Assembly (NCBI RefSeq): GCF_003688725.1
Contig: NZ_REFP01000007.1
Location: 150,291 to 214,290, forward strand
Direction of reading: 5' to 3'
Source: Thermoactinomyces vulgaris
GTDB lineage: Bacteria > Bacillota > Bacilli > Thermoactinomycetales > Thermoactinomycetaceae
Length of the DNA stretch: 64,000 bases
Positions 43,229-51,935 of this stretch are shown here, one piece after another. Position 1 is the stretch's first letter; each line of letters begins with the position of its first letter. Below the pieces are notes generated by a model. The model did not search any database. It saw only the letters and a program-made list of their open reading frames with translations, and was not told the origin of the DNA. A program made the position numbers and the translations under genes.

Positions 43229-44989
43229 ATGAATGAAAAAATAATCGTTGTGGGCGGTGGTTTGGCTGGTTTGATGGCAACCATCAAAGCGGCTGAAGCC
43301 GGTGCCGATGTACAACTCTTTTCGCTTGTTCCTGTGAAACGCTCTCACTCTGTATGTGCACAAGGCGGTATCAACGGTGCTGTCAATACCAAGGGTGAAG
43401 GAGATTCCCCGTGGGAACATTTTGACGACACGGTTTACGGCGGAGACTTCTTGGCCAACCAGCCGCCGGTAAAAGCAATGTGTGAAGCAGCCCCGGGAAT
43501 TATTTATATGATGGATCGCATGGGTGTCCCGTTTAACCGGACCCCGGAAGGATTGATCGATTTCCGCCGGTTCGGGGGGACCAAACATCACCGGACGGCA
43601 TATGCCGGAGCCACCACCGGACAACAGTTGCTTTATGCGCTGGATGAGCAAGTCCGCCGGTTTGAGGTGGAAGGGAAAGTCACCAAATTCGAGCATTGGG
43701 AATTTGTCCGGATTGTTCAAGATGATGAAGGGCGTTGCCGGGGGATTGTCGCCCAAAACCTGAGGAGCAGCGAATTTGTCACTTTCTTGGCCGATGCAGT
43801 GATCCTGGCAACCGGTGGCCCGGGAATCATCTTCGGGAAATCGACCAACTCGATGATCAATACCGGAACGGCTGCCAGTGCGGTGTATCAACAAGGGGCT
43901 TATTATGCCAACGGTGAATTTATTCAAATTCATCCCACGGCCATTCCGGGAGATGACAAGTTGCGTTTGATGTCGGAATCGGCAAGGGGTGAAGGCGGAC
44001 GCGTCTGGACCTATAAAGACGGGAAGCCGTGGTATTTCCTGGAAGAATGGTATCCCGCATACGGAAACCTGGTTCCGAGGGATATCGCAACACGCGCCAT
44101 TTTTAAAGTTTGTGTTGATATGAAATTGGGAATCAACGGCGAAAACATGGTTTACCTGGATCTGTCTCACAAAGATCCGCACGAATTGGATATCAAACTC
44201 GGTGGAATCATTGAGATCTACGAAAAATTCGTCGGAGAAGACCCGAGAAAAGTCCCCATGAAAATTTTCCCTGCCGTACACTACTCCATGGGAGGCTTGT
44301 GGGTTGATTTTGATCAAATGACCAATATTCCCGGACTGTTTGCCGCCGGAGAGTGTGATTACCAATATCACGGAGCCAACCGCCTGGGGGCGAACTCCTT
44401 GCTCTCCAGTATCTATGGTGGAATGGTGGCCGGGCCGAAAGCCATTGAGTATGTGCGCGGACTGAATCACAGCGTTGAAGACATGTCCGTGGATCAGTTC
44501 GAATCGCAACGCAAAGCGGAAGAAGAAAAATATGAAAGCATCCTGAAAATGGACAGCGGCAATGAAAATGCCTATCTCTTGCACAAAGAGTTGGGTGAAT
44601 GGATGACGGATAATGTCACGGTAGTCCGGTACAATGACCGTCTGAAGAAAACCGACGAGAAAATCCAGGAGCTGATGGAACGTTATCAAAACATCAATAT
44701 GGTGGATACCAGCAAATGGAGCAACCAGGCCGGACCGTTCACCCGCCATTTGTGGAACATGTTGCAATTGGCCCGTGTGATCACGCTGGGTGCTTACAAC
44801 CGGAATGAGAGCCGCGGTGCCCATTATAAACCGGAATTCCCCGACCGGAACGACGAAGAATGGTTGAAAACCACCAAAGCGAAATTTACACCGGAAGGCC
44901 CTGTGTTTGAATATGAACCGGTTGATGTTTCTTTGATTAAGCCTCGCCCGCGTCGTTATGATGTGGATAAAGGAGGTGCGAAAAAATGA
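43229..44989 (+). CDS. sdhA: Succinate dehydrogenase flavoprotein subunit
   Basis: The 586-aa product has the FAD fold (KIIVVGGGLAGLMATIKAAE), the covalent-FAD histidine region KRSHSVCAQGGINGAVN, active-site segments (HPTAIPGDDKLRLMSESARG, then GEGGR) and HYSMGGLWVD. It oxidises succinate in the TCA cycle and respiratory complex II. AGAAGGGAG precedes the ATG at 43229. It overlaps sdhB by ATGA. Confidence 0.97.
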   Translation: MNEKIIVVGGGLAGLMATIKAAEAGADVQLFSLVPVKRSHSVCAQGGINGAVNTKGEGDSPWEHFDDTVYGGDFLANQPPVKAMCEAAPGIIYMMDRMGVPFNRTPEGLIDFRRFGGTKHHRTAYAGATTGQQLLYALDEQVRRFEVEGKVTKFEHWEFVRIVQDDEGRCRGIVAQNLRSSEFVTFLADAVILATGGPGIIFGKSTNSMINTGTAASAVYQQGAYYANGEFIQIHPTAIPGDDKLRLMSESARGEGGRVWTYKDGKPWYFLEEWYPAYGNLVPRDIATRAIFKVCVDMKLGINGENMVYLDLSHKDPHELDIKLGGIIEIYEKFVGEDPRKVPMKIFPAVHYSMGGLWVDFDQMTNIPGLFAAGECDYQYHGANRLGANSLLSSIYGGMVAGPKAIEYVRGLNHSVEDMSVDQFESQRKAEEEKYESILKMDSGNENAYLLHKELGEWMTDNVTVVRYNDRLKKTDEKIQELMERYQNINMVDTSKWSNQAGPFTRHLWNMLQLARVITLGAYNRNESRGAHYKPEFPDRNDEEWLKTTKAKFTPEGPVFEYEPVDVSLIKPRPRRYDVDKGGAKK

Positions 44990-45738
44990 GTGAACAAAAA
45001 ACAGTGCACCTCATCATAACACGCCAAGACGGACCTGATGATAAACCTTATGAAGAAGAGTTTAAAATTCCTTATCGCAAAAACATGAATATCATTTCCG
45101 CATTGATGGAAATCCAACGAAATCCTGTAAACAGCGAAGGAAAAGCCGTTTCTCCGGTTCAATGGGAGTCCAACTGTCTGGAGGAAGTGTGCGGAGCTTG
45201 TTCGATGGTAATTAACGGAAAGCCACGCCAAGCTTGTACCGCACTCATTGACAAATTGGAGCAACCCATCCGGGTTCAACCGATGAAAACATTCCCGGTG
45301 ATTCGGGACTTGATTGTGGACCGCAGCCGGATGTTTAATGCCTTGAAAAAGGTGAAAGCATGGATTCCGATTGACGGAACTCACGATCTCGGCCCGGGAC
45401 CGCGGATGAGCGAAAATGAACAGCAATGGCGTTATGAATTGTCAAAATGCATGACCTGCGGGGTTTGTCTGGAAGCCTGCCCGAATGTTAACAGCCAATC
45501 GGATTTCATGGGACCCTTTGTGGTGGGACAAGTGCAATTATTTAACTCACATCCGACAGGGGCCATGAACAAGGAAGAACGTCTCGAAGCCCTCTTGGAC
45601 AAAGGCGGCTTGCAAGAGTGCGGAAACTCGCAAAACTGCGTGCAAGCTTGTCCGAAAGGCATCCCGCTGACAACAGCGATTGCCAAATCAAACCGCGATG
45701 CGACAAAATATTTGTTTAAAAAGTGGTTGTCCATTTAA
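44986..45738 (+). CDS. sdhB: Succinate dehydrogenase iron-sulfur subunit
   Basis: The 250-aa product has an N-terminal [2Fe-2S] ferredoxin domain (NCLEEVCGACSMVINGKPRQAC) and a C-terminal domain for the 4Fe and 3Fe clusters (CMTCGVCLEACPN; CVQACPKGIPL). The start overlaps sdhA by 4 nt, with AAGGAGGTG upstream. It links SdhA to the heme subunit. A strong terminator ends the operon. Confidence 0.97.
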   Translation: MSEQKTVHLIITRQDGPDDKPYEEEFKIPYRKNMNIISALMEIQRNPVNSEGKAVSPVQWESNCLEEVCGACSMVINGKPRQACTALIDKLEQPIRVQPMKTFPVIRDLIVDRSRMFNALKKVKAWIPIDGTHDLGPGPRMSENEQQWRYELSKCMTCGVCLEACPNVNSQSDFMGPFVVGQVQLFNSHPTGAMNKEERLEALLDKGGLQECGNSQNCVQACPKGIPLTTAIAKSNRDATKYLFKKWLSI

Positions 45739-45740
45739 AC

Positions 45741-45784
45741 AAAAAAGAACCGCTGGAAAGATTCCAGCGGTTCTTTTTTTAAAA
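45741..45784. terminator. Bidirectional terminator between sdhB and the DUF1002 gene
   Basis: GAACCGCTGGAA and TTCCAGCGGTTC form a perfect 12-bp stem with a 4-nt loop and A/T runs on both sides. It serves both convergent genes. Confidence 0.95.
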
Positions 45785-45785
45785 A

Positions 45786-46697
45786 TTATTGCCGTGAAGA
45801 GGCAGAGGTGAAGAATTCACCAATTGCTTTAAAGAGATTGCCCAACCATTCAAAAATGGTGTCGATGATTCCTTGCGTGGTTTCCGAGTTTAAAATGTCT
45901 TTGATATCTCCACGCAAGCTTTCAAATTGCTGGCTCAATTGATCCCAGTCGATGCCCAATTTATCGAAGTTTTGGGCGTATTGAACCAGATTGTTGATGG
46001 TTTGCTGATTCAAGTTGATATCAAAATCATTGGAAACGTTGATAATGATATCCCGGAATTCTTCCGGAGTTTTTGGTTTTTCTTCAGAGACTTGCTTTTT
46101 CACTTCGTTGATGAATTGAACAGCTTTGTTGGGATCGCCGATCTCTTGGGAGAGCTCTTGCGTCCGGACAATTTCTTCGTTAGCCACTTGTTTTTTATTT
46201 TCATCAATTTTTTCTCCGGTTGCTGCTTCAAAAGCTTTGATAATCCCGGTCAAACCTGCGGTGCCGGAAACTTCAAACGGAGCGGTGACATAAATGTCCG
46301 CATCTTTGATTCCGGCTGTAATGGCAGCATTGGCATACATGCTGGGGGTAATGGTGGTGATTTTGTTGGTTTTCACCGAGATACCTTCCCCGGAAGAAGT
46401 AAGTACAATTTTTGCCGAGGAGATGGCCCGGCGTCCGATGACATCCGCCCCCAAATATTTTCCAAGGTATTGATGTTCTTCTTCGTTGGTTACATCAATG
46501 ATGGTGACAGTATCCGCGTTTTCACTGACACCCATTTCTTTCAAAATTTGATCACGTTGGGTTCCGGTCAAATCTTTCCCCAAGGTGACGACGGTTTCTC
46601 CTTTAATGGCATCGGCGGAAGCCGGTTGCGGTACAATCAAGGAGAAAGCCGTCATTGCCACAAGGGCAAGGATGCTCCACAATTTAATATTTTTCAT
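45786..46697 (-). CDS. Secreted DUF1002 protein (YpuA-like)
   Basis: The product is about 303 aa from the ATG at 46697. GGGGGA is 12-13 nt away, so a start 8 codons upstream (46721) remains possible. A signal peptide (about 1-28, ending near ASA) precedes the DUF1002 region: VVTLGKDLTGTQRDQILKEM, EHQYLGKYLGADVIGRRAIS and NAAITAGIKDADIYVTAPFE are typical of YpuA-family proteins. The last part is helical. The role of the family is unknown, possibly in the cell envelope. It is convergent with the sdh operon. Confidence 0.88.
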   Translation of the reverse strand: MKNIKLWSILALVAMTAFSLIVPQPASADAIKGETVVTLGKDLTGTQRDQILKEMGVSENADTVTIIDVTNEEEHQYLGKYLGADVIGRRAISSAKIVLTSSGEGISVKTNKITTITPSMYANAAITAGIKDADIYVTAPFEVSGTAGLTGIIKAFEAATGEKIDENKKQVANEEIVRTQELSQEIGDPNKAVQFINEVKKQVSEEKPKTPEEFRDIIINVSNDFDINLNQQTINNLVQYAQNFDKLGIDWDQLSQQFESLRGDIKDILNSETTQGIIDTIFEWLGNLFKAIGEFFTSASSRQ

Positions 46698-46893
46698 CCG
46701 TAATGAAATCCCCCTTTTCATGAAAAGAAACATGTGACAATCCAGATGTTTCCTTCATTTTCCATTGAGGTAAAGTGGCTCAAGCTTATTTTAACTTGTT
46801 CCGTGGATTCTGTGAACAGTAAAAAGCAGGCAGGAAATCAAAATTTATCATTTATTTTGCTGAAAAATCAGAAAAATAATGCGGGATTGGGAA

Positions 46894-46941
46894 GAAGCGT
46901 TTGCCGGCAGGACGGACATATTTTCAAACGGCAAACGCTTC
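46894..46941. repeat. Perfect 13-bp inverted repeat downstream of the fumarase gene
   Basis: GAAGCGTTTGCCG (46894-46906) and CGGCAAACGCTTC (46929-46941) enclose a 22-nt loop, 18 nt past the fumarase stop on the minus strand. There is no strong T tail next to the stem; a T-rich stretch lies about 20 nt further. It may be a terminator or an RNA-stability element. Confidence 0.8.
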
Positions 46942-46958
46942 CTGTGTCATACATCCGG

Positions 46959-48491
46959 TTAAAAGACCGGATCTTTCAGTTCAGCCAGTTTTTCCAGAGA
47001 AGTTTTATCCACGTCTTCATGCAAACTGTTGCCATGGGCATCCATGGTGACGATGGCGGCAAAGCCTTTCACCTGGAGATGCCACATTGCTTCCGGAACG
47101 CCAAATTCCATAAAGTCGACGCCGTCCACGCTGGTGATGCAGTCGGCATAATATTGGGCCGCTCCGCCGATGGCGTTGAGGTAAACCGCCCCGTGTTCTT
47201 TTAAGGCTTGCAAGGTTTTCTTGCCCATGCCGCCTTTTCCGATGATGGCGCGAATGCCGAATTTCTTGATGATATCCCCTTGATACGGTTCTTCGCGGAT
47301 GCTGGTGGTGGGGCCGGCGGCTTTGACATGCCAGTTGCCGTCCTGATCTTTGAGCATGACCGGACCGCAGTGGTAAATGACGCTGCCGTTTAAATCGACC
47401 GGAGCGTCGTGATCCATCAAGTGTTTGTGGATGGCGTCACGGCCGGTGTAGATCGGACCGTTGATGATGACGATGTCCCCCACTTTCAGCTGACGGACCT
47501 GTTCTTCGGTGATCGGGGTGTGAAGTTCCACGGTGCGTGTGTTTGCAGAAGAAACGGCATGGTTTTCTTCTTTCACTTGGAGATCCACTTTTTCATCGGA
47601 TTGGTACAGCCAGCGGGTGATTTTTCCGGTTTTGGGATCGATGGTGACACCCTGGCGACGGAAAGCCCAACAGTTATATGCGACCGATACATAAAAGCTG
47701 GCAGGAATCCGGTGCATGGCGCCGATTTTACAGCCCAACAAAGTCACCTCTCCGCCGAAGCCCATGGTTCCAATGGACAACGTGTTGGCTTTTTCGAGAA
47801 TATATTCTTCCAATTCAGCCAGTTTTGGATTCGGGTTGGTGTCATCCAAATGACGGAACAATTGTTTTTTGGCCAATTCATAGCCGGTGGTCCGGTCGCC
47901 GCCAATCCCGACGCCAATAAAGCCGGCACTGCATCCTTGCCCTTGGGCTTGGTAAACCGAATGCAAAATACACTTGCGGATTCCGTCCAAATCGCGTCCG
48001 GTCCGTCCCAAACCTTCCAATTCACAAGGCAAACTATATTGAATATTCTTGTTTTCGCAGCCGCCGCCTTTTAATATCAGGCGTACTTCCACTTCGTCTT
48101 TTTCCCATTGTTCATAGTGAATGACCGGAACGCCTTCTCCCAGGTTGTTTCCGCTGTTTTCCCCGGTGAGGGAGTCCACGGAGTTCGGACGCAAAATCCC
48201 TTTTTGCGTGGCTTCGACAATCGCTACCCGGATGGCTTTGCTCATTTCAATCTGATTGGCGCCGACGGGAACTTTGATTTTAAAAGTCGGCATGCCGGTG
48301 TCCTGGCAAATCGGGGAAACGTTTTCTTCAGCCATTTGAATGTTGTCGCAAATGGTGGATAAAGCCAAAGCGGAACGCGTCCCCGCATTTTCCAGTTCTC
48401 TGGATTTTTTAATGGCTTTGCGCACATCTGCCGGAAGATTGGTGGATGTTTCGGTGATCAGTTGTAATATGGACTCTTTGAACGCTTGCAT
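46959..48491 (-). CDS. Class I (iron-sulfur) fumarate hydratase, single-chain
   Basis: The 510-aa product starts at ATG 48491 behind AAGAAGGGG. The N-terminal alpha-type domain has SPICQDTGMPTFKIKVP, GGGCENKNIQYSLPCE and GCSAGFIGVGIGGDRT, and the C-terminal beta-type domain has GPIYTGRDAIHKHLMDHD and GKGGMGKKTLQALKEHGAVY. These hold the [4Fe-4S] cysteines and the swapped catalytic loop. It interconverts fumarate and malate, so it serves the same cycle as the sdh operon next door. Many Bacillales use class II FumC instead, so an oxygen-sensitive class I enzyme is notable. Confidence 0.93.
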   Translation of the reverse strand: MQAFKESILQLITETSTNLPADVRKAIKKSRELENAGTRSALALSTICDNIQMAEENVSPICQDTGMPTFKIKVPVGANQIEMSKAIRVAIVEATQKGILRPNSVDSLTGENSGNNLGEGVPVIHYEQWEKDEVEVRLILKGGGCENKNIQYSLPCELEGLGRTGRDLDGIRKCILHSVYQAQGQGCSAGFIGVGIGGDRTTGYELAKKQLFRHLDDTNPNPKLAELEEYILEKANTLSIGTMGFGGEVTLLGCKIGAMHRIPASFYVSVAYNCWAFRRQGVTIDPKTGKITRWLYQSDEKVDLQVKEENHAVSSANTRTVELHTPITEEQVRQLKVGDIVIINGPIYTGRDAIHKHLMDHDAPVDLNGSVIYHCGPVMLKDQDGNWHVKAAGPTTSIREEPYQGDIIKKFGIRAIIGKGGMGKKTLQALKEHGAVYLNAIGGAAQYYADCITSVDGVDFMEFGVPEAMWHLQVKGFAAIVTMDAHGNSLHEDVDKTSLEKLAELKDPVF

Positions 48492-48663
48492 GTAAACCCC
48501 TTCTTCTTTTATGAATTGGTAACGCATGATCTGAATGATGAAAGCGCTGTGAGAACAAAGCGCAGAATCATAAGGCATAAGAACAGAATCTTCTATTCAA
48601 TATCTATTATAACGATATTTAAAACATTTCTCAGCATGATAAAAAGAGAGGGTTTTTCTCCAT

Positions 48664-48693
48664 AAATAAAGCCGAGGGGAAGTCCCTTCGGCA
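48664..48693 (-). terminator. Terminator of the zinc-ribbon gene
   Basis: GCCGA-GGGA / TCCC-TCGGC arms with a 2-nt loop are followed on the minus strand by TTTATTT, about 17 nt past the stop. Confidence 0.7.
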
Positions 48694-48709
48694 TTTGTAA
48701 ACAGCAAAT

Positions 48710-48961
48710 TCAGTTTGCCGGATCCAATGCGTTTTGCGCTGATTTGACAAACCGTTCTTCTTTGTCAATCATTCCGCAGACACCGCATTGGACACGGTAT
48801 TTTTCGCCGCGGTACCGAATTTGAAAAGGATCGTCTTCCGGCACGGTCTCAATGATTTCACCGGTCAGCCGATCCTTTTTGACGGAATGCACCACTTGTT
48901 CAATGATATTAAAACGACTCCGGTTTGTGCCGCAAGCCGGACATCGATATGGAAATGACAT
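48710..48961 (-). CDS. Small zinc-ribbon-like protein
   Basis: The 83-aa product has two CxxC knuckles (CPACGTNRSRF at residues 7-10 and QCGVCGMID near 59-62), fitting a single zinc ribbon with a 50-residue insert. No signal or membrane segment is seen. It has its own terminator. It may be a nucleic-acid or protein-binding accessory; I cannot name it. Confidence 0.75.
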   Translation of the reverse strand: MSFPYRCPACGTNRSRFNIIEQVVHSVKKDRLTGEIIETVPEDDPFQIRYRGEKYRVQCGVCGMIDKEERFVKSAQNALDPAN

Positions 48962-49007
48962 CGTTGGACACCTCCGGTGCCATTAATGTCCCCTGCTTTT
49001 TTAAAAA

Positions 49008-49325
49008 TTATTCGTCACAGTCGATCCATTCGTCCGCCCATTTTTGAATGGCGTCAATGACAGGGGTGAGTGCTTTTCCTTTCTCGGTCAAAGCATACTC
49101 GATCCGCACCGGCGTTTCCGCATAAACTCTCCGTTCCACCAATCCTTTGGCCTCAAGTTCTTTCAATCGTTCGGCAAGCATCCGCTCGCTCATCAAAGGA
49201 ATTTGCTCGCGAATATCCCGAAAGCGGCTTGTTTTTTCAATCAAAACACGAATGATAAGGCCTGTCCATTTTTTGGAAATAATTTCAACAGCCATTTCAA
49301 ATTTCGGACAAATACAGCGGTCCAT
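49008..49325 (-). CDS. HxlR-family transcriptional regulator
   Basis: The 105-aa winged-helix product has the family start CPKFEMAVEIISKKW, then TSRFRDIREQIPLMSERMLA and YALTEKGKALTPVIDAIQKW. N-terminal Cys4 and Cys6 lie at the usual position for redox- or electrophile-sensing HxlR proteins. GAGAGG precedes the ATG. No divergent target enzyme is next to it, so its regulon is unclear. Confidence 0.92.
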   Translation of the reverse strand: MDRCICPKFEMAVEIISKKWTGLIIRVLIEKTSRFRDIREQIPLMSERMLAERLKELEAKGLVERRVYAETPVRIEYALTEKGKALTPVIDAIQKWADEWIDCDE

Positions 49326-49385
49326 AGCTTTTCACCTCTCTTATTATCTTAGCAAATGATCCGGATGTTGGCACCTTTCTCAAGA

Positions 49386-49414
49386 AAATAGATTGGTCTT
49401 GTCGACCAATCTAT
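49386..49414 (-). terminator. Terminator of the HExxH protein gene
   Basis: ATAGATTGGTC and GACCAATCTAT arms with a 4-nt loop are followed on the minus strand by TTTTCTTG. The stem begins at the gene's end. Confidence 0.8.
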
Positions 49415-50121
49415 GTGCCGCCCAAATGATAAACCGATTGAATTCTTTCTTTTTCTTTTTGGAAAGATTCGCGGATTTGCCCAAAGCTCCATCCCTTTTC
49501 TTTGAAATAAAGCAAATAATCCAGTAACAGAGGGGACCAGTTGAGGTCAAACACTTGTTGGACAAACGCATGGGCGGCGATTTCCCGCAACCGGCTCAAT
49601 CGTTTGCGAATGGCGAAAGGGCCTTTCTGCTTGATGGTAACACGGGGCAATTCATCATCGGTCCGCCCGATTTTGGTTTCTTCCAAGTGATGAAACCATT
49701 CATGGTATAAATGCAGCAAGAAAAGATCTTCTTCCGTTACCGGGATGTTGAGTTCTTCGAAGAACCGCTGGATTTGATGCATGGATTTGCGGTAAATGCG
49801 GATGGTTTTGGTTTTCTTGTTATATTCGGCGCGAATGGCGGGTTTTTCCGGATGCCGGTCCAAAAAGCGCACGGTGATTCCTTGTCTTATGAGCAGATTG
49901 ATCATATCCTTGAGCGATTGTTTTTGTTCCGCCCATTTGCCGGATGCAAGGATTCCTTTTTGAATGGCCTGGTCAATCAACAAAGGAACTTCGGATGGAG
50001 ACAGATGGGGAAAATACTCATCTTGCTCCAGTTCCAAAACAAACAAACATTTCGGAGGCAGTGTCGGACACCGCTCATCCAAATTCATCAAGGTTTTGTC
50101 CGGATTCGCCACGCGGCTCAT
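49411..50121 (-). CDS. Putative zinc peptidase with HExxH motif, unknown family
   Basis: The 236-aa cytoplasmic-looking product contains LYHEWFHHLEE (His140, Glu141, His144), an HExxH zinc site, followed 36 residues later by RLREIAAHAFVQQVF, where Glu180 may be a third ligand. This spacing and the E-x-x-AHAF block recall the ImmA/IrrE-like group (HExxH followed by E-x-x-A-x-x-FA), but overall similarity is not clear. No signal peptide is present. The GGGGAG ribosome site supports the ATG at 50121. It is on the same strand as the phosphatase-family gene. Peptidase activity is inference from the motif. Confidence 0.7.
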   Translation of the reverse strand: MSRVANPDKTLMNLDERCPTLPPKCLFVLELEQDEYFPHLSPSEVPLLIDQAIQKGILASGKWAEQKQSLKDMINLLIRQGITVRFLDRHPEKPAIRAEYNKKTKTIRIYRKSMHQIQRFFEELNIPVTEEDLFLLHLYHEWFHHLEETKIGRTDDELPRVTIKQKGPFAIRKRLSRLREIAAHAFVQQVFDLNWSPLLLDYLLYFKEKGWSFGQIRESFQKEKERIQSVYHLGGT

Positions 50122-50193
50122 ATTGGTTTCTCCCCGATATTTTTATTTTACAGTTACTTTTATGCGATACCGGGCTTGACTCATTCCAACCAA

Positions 50194-51780
50194 TCAGAGA
50201 TTTGTTTCTTTCGAGATTAATTGAAGGATCCAGTCTTTGATGTCGATAAAGCGCAGCGTTTCGGGCTTGGAGTTTGTCCCGCAAATAATCATGGGCACTT
50301 CCGAATCCAGATAATGCAGGGAACCGTGAGATCCGCCTTTATGTGTCGGAGAGCCTTCCCCCGTCAACTCATATCCCGGCGAAGCAGTGACTATGATCAC
50401 CCGGTCCCAAGTATTCATGACACCGGATAAACGGAATAACACATCAGGAAAAATGCCGTAGCGGATCCGGTTTGATTCATCCGGTTTCAGGTCCAGGACG
50501 GACAGGTCTCCCTCCAGCTTCCAGGTTTGGCCGTATTCGTCCGCATACGGGCCTTCTTTTTGAAACCGGCAACGGGCTTCCGGGACATTACCGCTGATGA
50601 CGTGAATCCAATCTTTTTCTTGCCAGGCAATCAGGTCCAGTTTGGGTTCCTTTTTCAATGCCTGAACCACTTCGTTCATCTTAAGGTCGGGGTCTGTTAA
50701 ATAAATGTAAGCCATCCGTTCATTGACGCATAACACCAGTTGGTCTTCTTTTCGCGGCGTTTTTTGCCGGATGGGCATGATTTTGTAGTCACTGAGAAGT
50801 TTTCGCAAATCGATGTAAGCGGCTTGATGATTGGGAAGAATCGGGGTTTGTCCGCTGTCGCCCATGACAATCCAAGTGACTTGCCGGATGGCTTCTTCCC
50901 AGGAACCGAAGGCATCCAAAACCTTTTGCAGTTCTTTGTCCGCTTTTTCAATCCCCTTGATTTGCGACGGGCCTTCCCGATGAACCGCATCGTCATTGGT
51001 GGGGAAATAGGCAATGGTAAACGCCGGCAAATTGCCCTTTTTAATAAGCGAAGCCAGTTCCTTTCGCGAAAAGGAGTCATTAAACCCGAAACGTCTCCAA
51101 AGCGAATCATATTTACCAGACTTCGAGATTTTGGACATGGCACCAAATGAAAAAAGAAACGGGGCTTTGGTCTGAATGCGACTGGGCAAAAGGGCGGTCC
51201 ATCGCGCCAACAAAGGAGGAAACAACGTTCTTTGATAATTACCCCGGTAAATCAATCCGTTGATGGATGCGGTGGGCAAGTCCGTTTCTTCATGAATGGT
51301 TTTCACCTTTTGGCTGATGTATTTTTGGTTCAGATTCAAGAGGCTGTCTTGCAACACGGTTTTCAAGCCGAAAATAAACGTTTCTTTGAAACCCGTGCCA
51401 AAGTTGACGATGCGGTTTTCTTTTTTGTGAAAATAAACCAGGCCGTAAATATGATGTTCATTGGGGGTTGCTCCCGTGAGCAAGGTTGTGTCGATGCTCA
51501 CGGACATGGTTGGAAAGCTGGTCACCACCTTGGGATGATATTGCCCGTTTTCCACCAAATATTTCATTGCCGGTGCTTTGCCAAAATCCAGCACTTCTTT
51601 CAATGGAATGTGCATCAAAGAATCAATGATGATCAAAACCACCGGCTTTTGCGCCGGGGAATATTTCAAGGATTGCATTTCCTGCTGTTGCTTACGACGC
51701 TCTTTGGAACCGGAAAGCCCCGATCCGACAGCCAGGATGACAATGAAAAGTGCAATGAGGATTATTCCCATGAGGATCAT
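50194..51780 (-). CDS. Membrane-anchored alkaline phosphatase/phosphodiesterase superfamily protein
   Basis: The product is about 528 aa from the ATG at 51780, behind AAAGGAA. An N-terminal membrane anchor (MILMGIILIALFIVILAVGS) precedes an extracytoplasmic type I phosphodiesterase/nucleotide pyrophosphatase-like domain. VVLIIIDSLMHIP carries the first metal Asp, and SFPTMSVSIDTTLLTGATPN the Thr/Ser nucleophile region. WIVMGDSGQTP and THKGGSHGSLHYLDSEVPMI give later metal ligands (Asp/His). The substrate is unknown. The HExxH gene follows on the same strand. Confidence 0.85.
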   Translation of the reverse strand: MILMGIILIALFIVILAVGSGLSGSKERRKQQQEMQSLKYSPAQKPVVLIIIDSLMHIPLKEVLDFGKAPAMKYLVENGQYHPKVVTSFPTMSVSIDTTLLTGATPNEHHIYGLVYFHKKENRIVNFGTGFKETFIFGLKTVLQDSLLNLNQKYISQKVKTIHEETDLPTASINGLIYRGNYQRTLFPPLLARWTALLPSRIQTKAPFLFSFGAMSKISKSGKYDSLWRRFGFNDSFSRKELASLIKKGNLPAFTIAYFPTNDDAVHREGPSQIKGIEKADKELQKVLDAFGSWEEAIRQVTWIVMGDSGQTPILPNHQAAYIDLRKLLSDYKIMPIRQKTPRKEDQLVLCVNERMAYIYLTDPDLKMNEVVQALKKEPKLDLIAWQEKDWIHVISGNVPEARCRFQKEGPYADEYGQTWKLEGDLSVLDLKPDESNRIRYGIFPDVLFRLSGVMNTWDRVIIVTASPGYELTGEGSPTHKGGSHGSLHYLDSEVPMIICGTNSKPETLRFIDIKDWILQLISKETNL

Positions 51781-51935
51781 TCCGTGGTTTCCTTTCTCTT
51801 GGTTGTTTGCAAGTAGTTTGGCTCGGACTCGGGGCAATTATGCCCGGGTTTGACGGTGGGGAAAAAAACATTGTACCTTAAAAGAGTGAGGATTTTAACA
51901 TTTCAGGCGTAAGTCAGAAAGGGGATCGCGCAAAA

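Noticed and set aside
43187-44824. A 545-codon open frame on the minus strand
   Set aside because: It lies antisense to sdhA, whose identity is certain; the long frame follows from codon bias.
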